64,000 bases of DNA. It comes from JBBARC01 sp040400005 (GTDB lineage Bacteria > Pseudomonadota > Alphaproteobacteria > Acetobacterales > Acetobacteraceae). The DNA lies in assembly GCA_040400005.1 (NCBI GenBank), contig JBBARC010000001.1, positions 62,001-126,000 of the forward strand. Reading direction: 5' to 3'. The notes under the pieces were generated by a model that saw only the letters and a list, made by a program, of their open reading frames with translations, searched no databases and had not been told where the DNA came from. The position numbers were made by a program, and so were the translations under genes. This document shows, in pieces, positions 8,633 to 16,005 of the stretch (positions are counted from its first letter, which is position 1; each line of letters opens with the position of its first letter).

Positions 8633-9922
8633 TTAAATCTTAAGCCTAATCTCCAAACTCCGTGCATGCGCGCTTAGACCCTCGGCATGGGCCAGCGCTG
8701 CCCCCTGGCGTGCGATCATACCGAACGCGTCTTGGTTGGCATCAATCCAAGTTGTGCGCTTAAGAAAATCAAATACCGACAGTCCTGATGCAAACCGCGC
8801 GGTGCGCCCGGTGGGCAGCACGTGGTTGGGGCCGGCGATATAATCGCCCAGCGCTTCGGGCACAAAACGGCCCAAAAACACGGCGCCGGCATGGCGCACA
8901 CGGGCGAAGGCGGCGCGCGGATCGGCCACCATCAGTTGCAGATGCTCGGGCGCCAGGCGATCGATCAGCGCAAAGGCCTGGTCGATATGGTCCACCACGA
9001 TCACCGCGCCATGGTCACGCCAGCTGATGGCGGCAATCTCGCGCCGCGGCAGGGTTGCCAGGGCAGCGCTCACCTCGGCAATCACCGCATCGGCAAAGCC
9101 AGCATCGTCGGTGATTAAAATGCTTTGGGCGGCTTCGTCGTGCTCGGCCTGCGCCAGCAAATCGATCGCCACGTGGCTTGGGTTGTTCGTGCCATCGGCC
9201 AAAATCACCACTTCCGATGGCCCGGCCACGCCATCAATGCCGGTACGGCCAAACACTTGGCGCTTGGCTTCGGCAACGTAGGCGTTGCCTGGCCCGACAA
9301 TACGGTCCACCGGGGCAATGCTTTCGGTGCCGTAAGCCAGGGCCGCCACGGCCTGGGCACCGCCAATGCGCCAAATTTCACTCACCCCGGCGCAATCGGC
9401 GGCGGCGAGCACCAACGGGTTTAAAATCCCATCGGGGGTTGGCACTACCATGGCGATACGGCCAACGCCGGCTATGCGCGCCGGTATTGCGTTCATTAGC
9501 ACCGAAGATGGGTAGGCAGCTTTGCCACCGGGCACATAAATGCCAGCGGCATCGAGGGCGCCCCAGCGCATGCCCAGGGTAAACCCGGCATCGTCGCGCA
9601 TTTCCAAATCGGCGGGCATCTGCGCCCGATGAAAAACTTTTATCCGCTCTGCCGCCAACTCCAGTGCTGCGCGCAAATCGGGCGGGATAGAGGCCGTCGC
9701 CTGGGCAATTTCGTCTGCGCTGATGCGCAACCCGGTAATGGCCACATCAAACCGATCGAATTTTTGGGTGGCATCAATCAGCGCCGCATCACCGCGCGTG
9801 CGCACATCGGCGATAATGGCGCTAACCGCTGGCCCAACATCGTCGGTTGTCGCGCGTGCTTCGGCCAATAGGGCCTCGAAAGCGGCGCTAAAGCCGGCAT
9901 CGCTCACGGCTAGGCGCTTCAT
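8633..9922 (-). CDS. hisD: Histidinol dehydrogenase
   Basis: HisD performs the last two steps of histidine synthesis, oxidising histidinol to histidine with two NAD+ and a zinc. The 429-residue length is standard. Conserved stretches include YVPGGKAAYPSSVLMNAIPA, VDRIVGPGNAYVAEAKR, GPSEVVILAD, LLAQAEHDEAAQSILIT, the catalytic-region APEHLQL and GAVFLGRFVPEALGDYIAGP. Its ATG overlaps the hisG stop by four bases (ATGA), so the two are translationally coupled. A strong hairpin terminator follows directly. Confidence 0.97.
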   Translation of the reverse strand: MKRLAVSDAGFSAAFEALLAEARATTDDVGPAVSAIIADVRTRGDAALIDATQKFDRFDVAITGLRISADEIAQATASIPPDLRAALELAAERIKVFHRAQMPADLEMRDDAGFTLGMRWGALDAAGIYVPGGKAAYPSSVLMNAIPARIAGVGRIAMVVPTPDGILNPLVLAAADCAGVSEIWRIGGAQAVAALAYGTESIAPVDRIVGPGNAYVAEAKRQVFGRTGIDGVAGPSEVVILADGTNNPSHVAIDLLAQAEHDEAAQSILITDDAGFADAVIAEVSAALATLPRREIAAISWRDHGAVIVVDHIDQAFALIDRLAPEHLQLMVADPRAAFARVRHAGAVFLGRFVPEALGDYIAGPNHVLPTGRTARFASGLSVFDFLKRTTWIDANQDAFGMIARQGAALAHAEGLSAHARSLEIRLKI

Positions 9923-10650
9923 GCGGCGCTACCCGCGCGCGCGGCGATGGCGGCACGAAACCGCGCAAGCCACAGCCCAATCACTTCCGGCCGGGTTTTC
10001 AGCGCGGTGCGGTTAATAATCAGCCGCGAGGAAATATCGGCAATCACCTCGGTTTCGCGCAACCCATTGGCTTTTAGCGTCGATCCGGTCTGCACTAAAT
10101 CCACAATCAACCGCGCCAGCCCCAGGCCTGGGGCCAACTCCATCGCCCCATTCAAATGCACAACTTCAGCATGCACCCCGCGGGCGGCAAAATGGCGCCG
10201 CGCGATATTGGGGTATTTGGTGGCAACTTTAATTGTCGATCGCCGCGCCAAATCTTCCGGCGCGCGGTCGGTGGGTGCGGCAATGGAAATCCGACAACCA
10301 CCAATCCCCAGATCAAGTGGGGCATAAATTTCCGGGTAATCGAATTCCATCAGCACGTCAGATCCGCAAATGCCGATTTCGGCGGCGCCGTAGGCAACGA
10401 ACGTCGCCACATCAAACGGCCGCACGCGCACGCAATCCACATCGGGGTTGCTGGTTTCAAAGCGTAAGCGGCGGCTATCTTCATCCAAGCAATCGGCGGC
10501 CGGCACCAGGCCGACATCCGCCAGCAACGGCCCGCATTCCTTCAAAATGCGGCCCTTGGGCAAGGCAAGCACCATGTGGCGATCAATATCGGCGGGCAGG
10601 GCCACGCGCCCCCCAGGTGCTAGATCAAACGGGCGCGGGGCGGCGGTCAT
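9919..10650 (-). CDS. hisG: ATP phosphoribosyltransferase, short form
   Basis: HisG joins ATP and PRPP in the first committed step of histidine synthesis. Marks seen are MVLALPKGRILKE near the N-terminus, the SNPDVDCVRVRPFDVATFV region, EIGICGSDVLMEF, and the PRPP-binding DLVQTGSTLKANGLRE. The protein ends soon after this, without the regulatory ACT-like domain, so it is the short type that normally needs HisZ as partner; hisZ is not in the window. The start is uncertain: the frame opens at ATG 10650, but the family core begins at ATG 10575. Coupled to hisD. Confidence 0.95.
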   Translation of the reverse strand: MTAAPRPFDLAPGGRVALPADIDRHMVLALPKGRILKECGPLLADVGLVPAADCLDEDSRRLRFETSNPDVDCVRVRPFDVATFVAYGAAEIGICGSDVLMEFDYPEIYAPLDLGIGGCRISIAAPTDRAPEDLARRSTIKVATKYPNIARRHFAARGVHAEVVHLNGAMELAPGLGLARLIVDLVQTGSTLKANGLRETEVIADISSRLIINRTALKTRPEVIGLWLARFRAAIAARAGSAA

Positions 10651-10780
10651 AGCGGCAAGGGTTCCAACATGGCCCCGCCCAGTAGCACCCTAGCCTGCGT
10701 CCGACAAAGCCAGAAAACGCATCGCTCGCAATCGTTGGCCAGGGGGGACGCGCCCCCCCAAAAAACCCAACGTCAGGTGG

Positions 10781-10969
10781 CTAGCGCACCACCCAATAGC
10801 CCGCGCCACAGCGGCCGTACACATCACAGCGCCCAGGCACCCAAACGCGCGCACCAGGATGCGCCACATAAACCGGGCGGCCATAATAAGGTGCCGGCGC
10901 CACCACACAACCACCCAACGAAACGGCGGCCAGGGTCACCAGCAGCGCCGAACCAAGAATTTTTTTCAT
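10781..10969 (-). CDS. Small outer-membrane-type lipoprotein, function unknown
   Basis: A 62-residue protein with a lipoprotein signal (MKKILGSALLVTLAAVSLGGC, lipobox LGGC). The mature part is rich in Tyr, Val, Gly and Trp (YYGRPVYVAHP, VWVPGRCDVYGRCGAGYWV), resembling short YxWxxG/PGHW-type lipoproteins of alphaproteobacteria. GGAG lies 11 bases before the ATG at 10969; an in-frame ATG at 11011 would precede the signal and is unlikely. It is in line with hisG and murA but separated from both by over 125 bases. A G6/C7 hairpin lies between it and hisG. Confidence 0.7.
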   Translation of the reverse strand: MKKILGSALLVTLAAVSLGGCVVAPAPYYGRPVYVAHPGARVWVPGRCDVYGRCGAGYWVVR

Positions 10970-11098
10970 GATCAGTAAATCTCCAACATCGTCATCGATA
11001 TGGGGGGACATACAGCTCGATTGTATCCGGATTATGTCAAACTAAGTACATTCCGCAGAACATAACTAGGGTTTCATGTTTTGCTTAACTTCGCCGCT

Positions 11099-12361
11099 TT
11101 AATCACTCAGCCGCTCGATATCCGCCCCACACGCCGCCAGCTTACGCTCCACCGCTTCATAGCCGCGATCGAGATGGTACACCCGGTTTACAATGGTCTC
11201 GCCGCCGGCAGCCAACCCCGCCAGCACCAAGCTCAACGACGCGCGCAAATCGGTTGCCATCACCGGCGCGCCGGTCAGTTTTTTTACCCCGCGCACAATC
11301 GCCGATGACCCGTGCACATTAATACGCGCCCCCATGCGCACCAATTCGGGTGCGTGCATAAAGCGGTTCTCGAAAATGGTCTCGGTAATCATCGATGCGC
11401 CTTCAGCAACCGATAACAGCGCCATCATCTGTGCCTGCATGTCCGTGGGGAACCCAGGAAACGCCTCGGTCTGCACATCGGTGCCGCGTAAGCCGTGCCG
11501 GCGGCTCACCGATACGCCGCCCTCCACCGCCTCGATATCAATGCCGGTATCGTTCAACGCGGTTGCAAGTGCCGCCATGTGATCCAGCCGCGCCCCCACC
11601 AGGCGCAATTCACCACCGCAAATACCGGCCGCACAGGCATAACTGCCGGCCTCAATACGGTCGGGAATAATCGCGTGCGTCGCCGCGTGCAGGTGGCGCA
11701 CCCCGTCAATCACCAGCTGCCCGGTGCCAATGCCGGTAATCCGCGCCCCCATCGCCACCAGGCAATCGGCCAGATCAGAAATTTCCGGCTCGCGCGCCGC
11801 GTTGGCAAGGGTGGTGCGGCCATCAGCAAGGGTTGCCGCCATCAATAAATTTTCGGTGGCGCCAACGGATACGAACGGAAACATAATATCGGCCCCGCGC
11901 AGCCCGCCTGGGGCGGCCGCATTCACATAACCACCATCTATGTTGATGACCGCGCCCATCTGCTCCAGCCCTTTAAGGTGCAGATCCACCGGGCGCGCGC
12001 CAATTGCGCAGCCGCCAGGCAAACTCACCCGCGCTTCACGGCAGCGTGCCAGCAACGGCCCCAGCACCAATATCGATGCCCGCATTTTTCGCACAATATC
12101 ATACGGCGCCACGGTGTTGGTAATCGGCCCACCTAGCGATAAATGCCGGTTATCCGGCCCGCACGGCTCCACCGTTATGCCATGCTGCGCCAGCAACGCC
12201 CCCATGGTTTCAATGTCGGCCAGACGCGGTACCCGGGTCAGGGTCAGCCGCTCATCGGTTAGCAACCCTGCAGTCATCAACGGCAAGGCAGCATTCTTGG
12301 CCCCGCCGATTTCGATGTCACCAGAAAGCGGCTTGCCGCCAACAATACGAATACGATCCAT
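11099..12361 (-). CDS. murA: UDP-N-acetylglucosamine 1-carboxyvinyltransferase
   Basis: MurA transfers enolpyruvate from PEP to UDP-GlcNAc, the first committed step of peptidoglycan synthesis and the fosfomycin target. The 420-residue protein has GGAKNAALPLM at the N-terminus, the active-site loop LPGGCAIGARPVD with the catalytic Cys at 118, GATENLLMAA, and RIEAGSYACAA. Cys rather than Asp at the active site predicts fosfomycin sensitivity of the enzyme. It precedes hisG-hisD in the same direction, with the small lipoprotein between them. Confidence 0.97.
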   Translation of the reverse strand: MDRIRIVGGKPLSGDIEIGGAKNAALPLMTAGLLTDERLTLTRVPRLADIETMGALLAQHGITVEPCGPDNRHLSLGGPITNTVAPYDIVRKMRASILVLGPLLARCREARVSLPGGCAIGARPVDLHLKGLEQMGAVINIDGGYVNAAAPGGLRGADIMFPFVSVGATENLLMAATLADGRTTLANAAREPEISDLADCLVAMGARITGIGTGQLVIDGVRHLHAATHAIIPDRIEAGSYACAAGICGGELRLVGARLDHMAALATALNDTGIDIEAVEGGVSVSRRHGLRGTDVQTEAFPGFPTDMQAQMMALLSVAEGASMITETIFENRFMHAPELVRMGARINVHGSSAIVRGVKKLTGAPVMATDLRASLSLVLAGLAAGGETIVNRVYHLDRGYEAVERKLAACGADIERLSD

Positions 12362-12391
12362 GGTCTGTCCTCAACGGCACCTGATGCCGGC

Positions 12392-12946
12392 TTATAATTT
12401 GGGAAGGGCTACACCGCGCTGATGCATGTATTTGCCGGCTTTGTCCTTGTAACTGATATCCGGCGGCGCCTCGCCCTTCAGAAACAGAAACTGACAAATG
12501 CCTTCATTGGCATAAATCTTCGCCGGCAGCGGCGTTGTATTGCTAATCTCAATCGTCACCTGGCCTTCCCATTCGGGTTCCAGCGGCGTCACGTTCACAA
12601 TTATCCCACAGCGCGCATAGGTCGATTTGCCCAGGCAAATCACCAGCACATCACGCGGGATGCGAAAATACTCAATCGTGTGGGTCAGCGCAAAGCTATT
12701 GGGCGGAATAATCGCCACCGGCCCCGATCGGGTCACGAAACTATCCGCACTGAAATTCTTTGGGTCAACAATGGCGCTATCGACATTGGTGAAAATCCGA
12801 AATTCATCGGCGCAGCGCGCATCATAGCCGTAACTCGATAACCCCCAGCTAATCACGCCATCGCGTGTTTGGGTGTCGCCAAACGGCTCGATCATGCCGT
12901 GCTCAACCGCCATGCGGCGTATCCAGTGATCGGGCAACACAGGCAT
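12392..12946 (-). CDS. dcd: dCTP deaminase
   Basis: Dcd deaminates dCTP to dUTP for thymidylate synthesis. The 184 residues include WGLSSYGYDARC, the phosphate-binding LGKSTYARCGIIVNVTPLEPEWEG with the catalytic Glu in the PLEPEWEG run, and the closing YKDKAGKYMHQRGVALPKL, as in the family. It sits 30 bases upstream of murA on the same strand and may be co-transcribed with it. Confidence 0.96.
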   Translation of the reverse strand: MPVLPDHWIRRMAVEHGMIEPFGDTQTRDGVISWGLSSYGYDARCADEFRIFTNVDSAIVDPKNFSADSFVTRSGPVAIIPPNSFALTHTIEYFRIPRDVLVICLGKSTYARCGIIVNVTPLEPEWEGQVTIEISNTTPLPAKIYANEGICQFLFLKGEAPPDISYKDKAGKYMHQRGVALPKL

Positions 12947-13034
12947 GGTGTGGGGGCGACTCCGGCGGGTAATGGGACAAACTTACACTAGCCACCAAGT
13001 TTGCCACAGGGCGCCCTGCCAACCACCCAAAGCC

Positions 13035-13220
13035 CTAGTCTTCAGGCGCGTCCCCACGGGCGCCCGCCTCACGCAGCCGGGCTTGCGCCTTACGCTTCCG
13101 CAAATTCTCCCGCAATGCCGCCGCCTCGCGCGCACGCCGCACCAGCAACGCCGCATCAGTCTGCGTCGTCGTCGCTTTCACCAAAGCCGCCACCCGTGGT
13201 TTGACACGCTCATCCATCAT
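13035..13220 (-). CDS. Small charged helical protein, function unknown
   Basis: A 61-residue frame rich in Ala, Arg and Glu (VRRAREAAALRENLRKRKAQARLREAGAR), predicted as one amphipathic helix. It begins with two adjacent ATGs (13220, 13217) and has only a weak GAG upstream. It lies 88 bases upstream of dcd on the same strand. Its size, composition and position between known genes make it a plausible real small gene, but no family is recognised. Confidence 0.45.
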   Translation of the reverse strand: MMDERVKPRVAALVKATTTQTDAALLVRRAREAAALRENLRKRKAQARLREAGARGDAPED

Positions 13221-13289
13221 TAACGCTCATAGCGCCAGGGGCGGCGGCATAACACCCCGCCCGCCAAATCTCACGGGGAAATTTGCCAC

Positions 13290-13702
13290 ATGTCACCGAT
13301 CGCCTTCCACACCCCCGTCACCACCATGATCAGCGCCGCCTTGCTTGGCCTTAACTTCGTCGTGCTTACCGTGCTGGTCATTCGCCAATGCGGCAAATCC
13401 AGCGCGTCCCTAGGTGACAGCGCCGCAGTGCCCCACCGCTGCCCATAGCCTTACGCAGCCGCGCCAATTTCGCCGAATTCGTGCCGCTCGCCCTGATTGT
13501 CGTGGGCTCGGTCGAAGCCCTAGGCGGTAGCGTAATCCTGGTCAAAGCTCTCGCTCACGGCCTAGCGCTGGCCCGCGCCGCGCACCCCATCGGCATGACC
13601 AAACCGGCCCCCAATCCGTTCCGCGCCATTGGCGTGATGCTGACGATGTTGGTCCTCGGAATCGTCCGCGCACCCCTGCTGCGCCTCGTCATCGGCGCCT
13701 GA
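13290..13702 (+). pseudogene. Frameshifted MAPEG-family membrane protein
   Basis: The first frame starts at ATG 13290 and encodes a transmembrane helix (MISAALLGLNFVVLTVLVI) and a SLGD motif, then stops at TAG 13446-13448. A second frame, shifted by -1, carries the rest: LRSRANFAEFVPLALIVVG, EALGGSV, ALARAAHPIGM and a last hydrophobic helix, ending at TGA 13700-13702. Together they give the MAPEG layout (helix, RxxANFxExxP, helix, RxxHxxG) at about 137 codons, the usual size. Joining needs one lost base (or two gained) around 13425-13448. MAPEG proteins are membrane glutathione-dependent or eicosanoid-type enzymes. Either a decayed gene or a sequencing indel. Confidence 0.75.
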
Positions 13703-13761
13703 ACTTTTGTTGGTCCGGAACGATTGTCGCGCCGGGGATTTAATCAAGATAACGCTGGAGG

Positions 13762-13783
13762 GCATCACGCTAAGGCGTGATGC
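13762..13783. other. Perfect hairpin between the MAPEG remnant and the exonuclease gene
   Basis: Arms GCATCACGC and GCGTGATGC around TAAG, a perfect 9-bp stem between two convergent genes. No U-tract follows on either strand, so it is either an atypical terminator or a protein site. Confidence 0.5.
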
Positions 13784-13824
13784 TCACAAAGTCCCTCGCC
13801 TTACCTTGCGTTCCCCGCTTCAGA

Positions 13825-14622
13825 TCATGCGTTGTGGGCGAAGATGTCGGGGTCTTCGTAGCCGAGCAGGTCGAGGCGGGTGCGGCTGGGCAGGAAGCGG
13901 AAGCAGGCTTCGGCGAGTTCCAGGCGGTTTTCGCGGCGCAGCAGGGCCTCGAGTTTTTCCCATAGCGCGTGCAGGTGCAGCACATCAGACGCGGCATAAG
14001 CGAGTTGTTCGTCGGTGAGGATGGGCGCGCCCCAGTCGGAGGTTTGCTGTTGTTTGGAGATTTCGACGCCGAGCAGTTCGCGGCAGAGTTCGCGTAGGCC
14101 ATGGCGTTCGGTGAAGGTGCGCACCAGTTTGGCGGCGATTTTAGTGCATTTCACCGGCGCCACGTTGGCGCCGAAGCGATGCTGCATGACCGCGACATCG
14201 AAGCGCGCGAAGTGCATGAGTTTGGTGACAGCATTATCGGCCATTAGTCGGCGCAGATTGGGGCATTCATAGCCGCGGCCGCCGAGGCTGCGCGGTTTGA
14301 GTTGCACCAGGTGGGCGGTGCCATCGCCGGACGACAGTTGCACTAGGCAAAGCCGATCGCGAAAGGGGTTTAGCCCCATGGTTTCGGTATCAACGGCGAC
14401 GACTGGGCCGAGATCTAGCCCATCGGGCAGATCATCCTGGTGTAGCGTGTAGGCCGTGCTGGTGTCTGCCTTGCCGCTCATGCGTGCCTCGCTTTTGGGG
14501 GTCGGGTTTTTGGGAGTGGTTTGGGGTGATGGCGCGGCAAACAGGCCACTCTCGGCCGCCGAGTTAGTTGGCGGCTGGGGTAGGGGCCGCTGCGCGGTGG
14601 TGCTCGCTTTTTTGCGGGCCAT
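13825..14622 (-). CDS. RNase D-like 3'-5' exonuclease
   Basis: A DEDD-family exonuclease; relatives trim tRNA and other small RNA 3' ends. Motif I is VVAVDTETMGL, motif II HFARFDVAVM, and motif III YAASDVLHLHALWEKL, the DEDDy type. There is one exonuclease domain and no HRDC domain, as in the short alphaproteobacterial form rather than E. coli Rnd. Two starts are supported: ATG 14622 (GGGAG 6 bases upstream), adding a 47-residue Pro/Ser/Thr-rich tail, and ATG 14481 (GAGG upstream), just before the domain. The tRNA-Leu gene lies 26 bases upstream on the same strand, so a tRNA-mRNA read-through transcript is likely. Confidence 0.88.
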   Translation of the reverse strand: MARKKASTTAQRPLPQPPTNSAAESGLFAAPSPQTTPKNPTPKSEARMSGKADTSTAYTLHQDDLPDGLDLGPVVAVDTETMGLNPFRDRLCLVQLSSGDGTAHLVQLKPRSLGGRGYECPNLRRLMADNAVTKLMHFARFDVAVMQHRFGANVAPVKCTKIAAKLVRTFTERHGLRELCRELLGVEISKQQQTSDWGAPILTDEQLAYAASDVLHLHALWEKLEALLRRENRLELAEACFRFLPSRTRLDLLGYEDPDIFAHNA

Positions 14623-14648
14623 ACGGGGCTCCCGCTGCCTAAAAATCT

Positions 14649-14735
14649 TGGTGCCCAGGAGAAGACTCGAACTTCCACGACCTTGCGGTCACAGGTACCT
14701 GAAACCTGCGCGTCTACCAATTCCGCCACCAGGGC
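14649..14735 (-). tRNA. tRNA-Leu(CAG)
   Basis: A class II tRNA of 87 bases. The anticodon stem-loop is CAGGT, TTCAGGT, ACCTG with anticodon CAG; the variable arm is TGTGACCGCAAGGTCGT; the D-loop starts TGGCGGAATTGGTAGACGC; the T-arm GTTCGAGTC is standard. CCA is encoded (TGG at 14649-14651). The acceptor GCCCTGG against CCTGGGC leaves one U-U mismatch at pair 5-68. Confidence 0.95.
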
Positions 14736-14742
14736 TGGTGTT

Positions 14743-14772
14743 CCACTTAAGGAAGTGGGGCATTACCCCCAC
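14743..14772. other. Two overlapping, mutually exclusive hairpins
   Basis: CCACTT/AAGTGG (14743-14758) and GTGGGG/CCCCAC (14755-14772) share four bases, so only one can form at a time. They lie between the tRNA 5' end and the reductase gene. Confidence 0.4.
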
Positions 14773-14788
14773 GTGGCGGCGGCGTCAA
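14760..14788 (-). promoter_or_regulatory. Candidate sigma-70 promoter for tRNA-Leu(CAG)
   Basis: On the minus strand TTGACG (14788-14783), a 17-base spacer and TAATGC (14765-14760). The -10 lies about 25 bases before the tRNA 5' end. The -35 is good, the -10 weak. Confidence 0.4.
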
Positions 14789-14897
14789 TCGCCGCATTGC
14801 CCGGCGACAACACCTGGGTGGTGGTTGTGCCGGGGTGCGGCGCACCATAATAAGGATGCAGGTTCGGCGCTTGTTCGCTGTAGATCGGAGTTCGCAA

Positions 14898-15848
14898 ATG
14901 CAGGCGCGGCAGGTGGCATGTGTGATTGGCGGGTCGGGGTTTATCGGCCGCTACGTGGTCAAGCGGCTGGCGGCCCAGGGGTTTATCGTGCGCGTGGCCG
15001 TTCGCGACCCGGAAGCCGCTATGTGTTTAAAGCCTATGGGTGGCGTTGGCCAGGTGGTGCCGCTGTGCACCGCCATCACCAATGAAGCGGCTTTGACCCG
15101 CGCAATTAGCGGTGCCGCTGTGGTGGTGAACTTGGTCGGCATTTTGGCCGAGGCGCGCAGCGGCGATTTTGCTCGCGTGCAGGCCGATGGCGCTGGGCTT
15201 GCGGCGTGGATTGCCGCGCGTTGCGGGGTTGCGCGGTTTATTCAGGTTTCGGCGATTGGCGCGGACGCGGCAAGCCCCTCGCTTTATGCGCAAAGTAAAG
15301 CTGCCGGCGAGGCGCAGGTTACCCAAGCGTTTCCTGGCGCGACGATTTTGCGGCCATCGATTGTGTTTGGGCCGGAAGATCAGTTTTTTAATCGGTTTGC
15401 GGCGATGGCGGTAATTTCGCCCGTACTGCCCGTGATTTGTGGCGAGACGCGGTTTCAGCCGGTTTATGTCGGCGATGTCGCTGATGCTGTGATGGCGGCG
15501 CTTGCTAACCCCACCACTGCAGGGAAAACCTATGAATTGGGTGGGCCGGAGGTTTTGACCTTTCGCGCGATTATGCGGCTCATTTTGCAGATCACCGGCC
15601 GGGCACGGATTTTGCTGACCTTGCCGTCAGGGATTGCGGCGTTGCTGGCGCGTATTCCATTTAGTGGGCTGACGGCGGACCAGCTTAAATTGCTGGCGAT
15701 GGATAATGTCGCAAACCCTGCCCTGCCCGGCTTAGCCGCCCTTGGCGTTCGGCCGACCGCGATTGGGCTGGTGGTGCCGGGATACCTGGCACGGTATCGG
15801 CGCGGCGGTTTGCGGGTGGATTACGCAAAAAGGCCGAAACGGGCCTAA
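14898..15848 (+). CDS. NDUFA9-like NAD(P)-binding protein (atypical SDR)
   Basis: A 316-residue extended short-chain-dehydrogenase-like protein. It has the dinucleotide loop GGSGFIG at residues 11-17, VNLVGILAE, FIQVSAIGAD, a YAQSKAAGE sequence in place of the usual YxxxK, ATILRPSIVFGPEDQFFNRFA, and VYVGDVADAV. These match the group related to complex I subunit NDUFA9, in which the catalytic site is often lost and the protein binds NADPH structurally. The ATG at 14898 has GGAG 8 bases upstream. The gene precedes gltD by 157 bases. The role is inferred from the family only. Confidence 0.85.
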   Translation: MQARQVACVIGGSGFIGRYVVKRLAAQGFIVRVAVRDPEAAMCLKPMGGVGQVVPLCTAITNEAALTRAISGAAVVVNLVGILAEARSGDFARVQADGAGLAAWIAARCGVARFIQVSAIGADAASPSLYAQSKAAGEAQVTQAFPGATILRPSIVFGPEDQFFNRFAAMAVISPVLPVICGETRFQPVYVGDVADAVMAALANPTTAGKTYELGGPEVLTFRAIMRLILQITGRARILLTLPSGIAALLARIPFSGLTADQLKLLAMDNVANPALPGLAALGVRPTAIGLVVPGYLARYRRGGLRVDYAKRPKRA

Positions 15849-16005
15849 TTTGCAGCACAACCGGTGTGCTACCCAATTATTTGGTGGTTTTAGGGTTTTT
15901 TCGGGTCAGCTCTGCTGACCTATGTGCTTTTTTAGCCTCGCATCGCCCCGATCCGGCCCTTATAGATTTGGGCTGCGCACAACAGCGCCGGAGGGTAGCC
16001 AAGAC

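Noticed and set aside
10742..10759. G6/C7 hairpin as terminator of the small lipoprotein gene
   Set aside because: On the coding strand the T-run comes before the stem, not after it, so it does not fit an intrinsic terminator.
13481..13702. A stand-alone 73-codon gene
   Set aside because: It is the second half of a MAPEG domain whose first half lies in the preceding frame; treated as one frameshifted gene.
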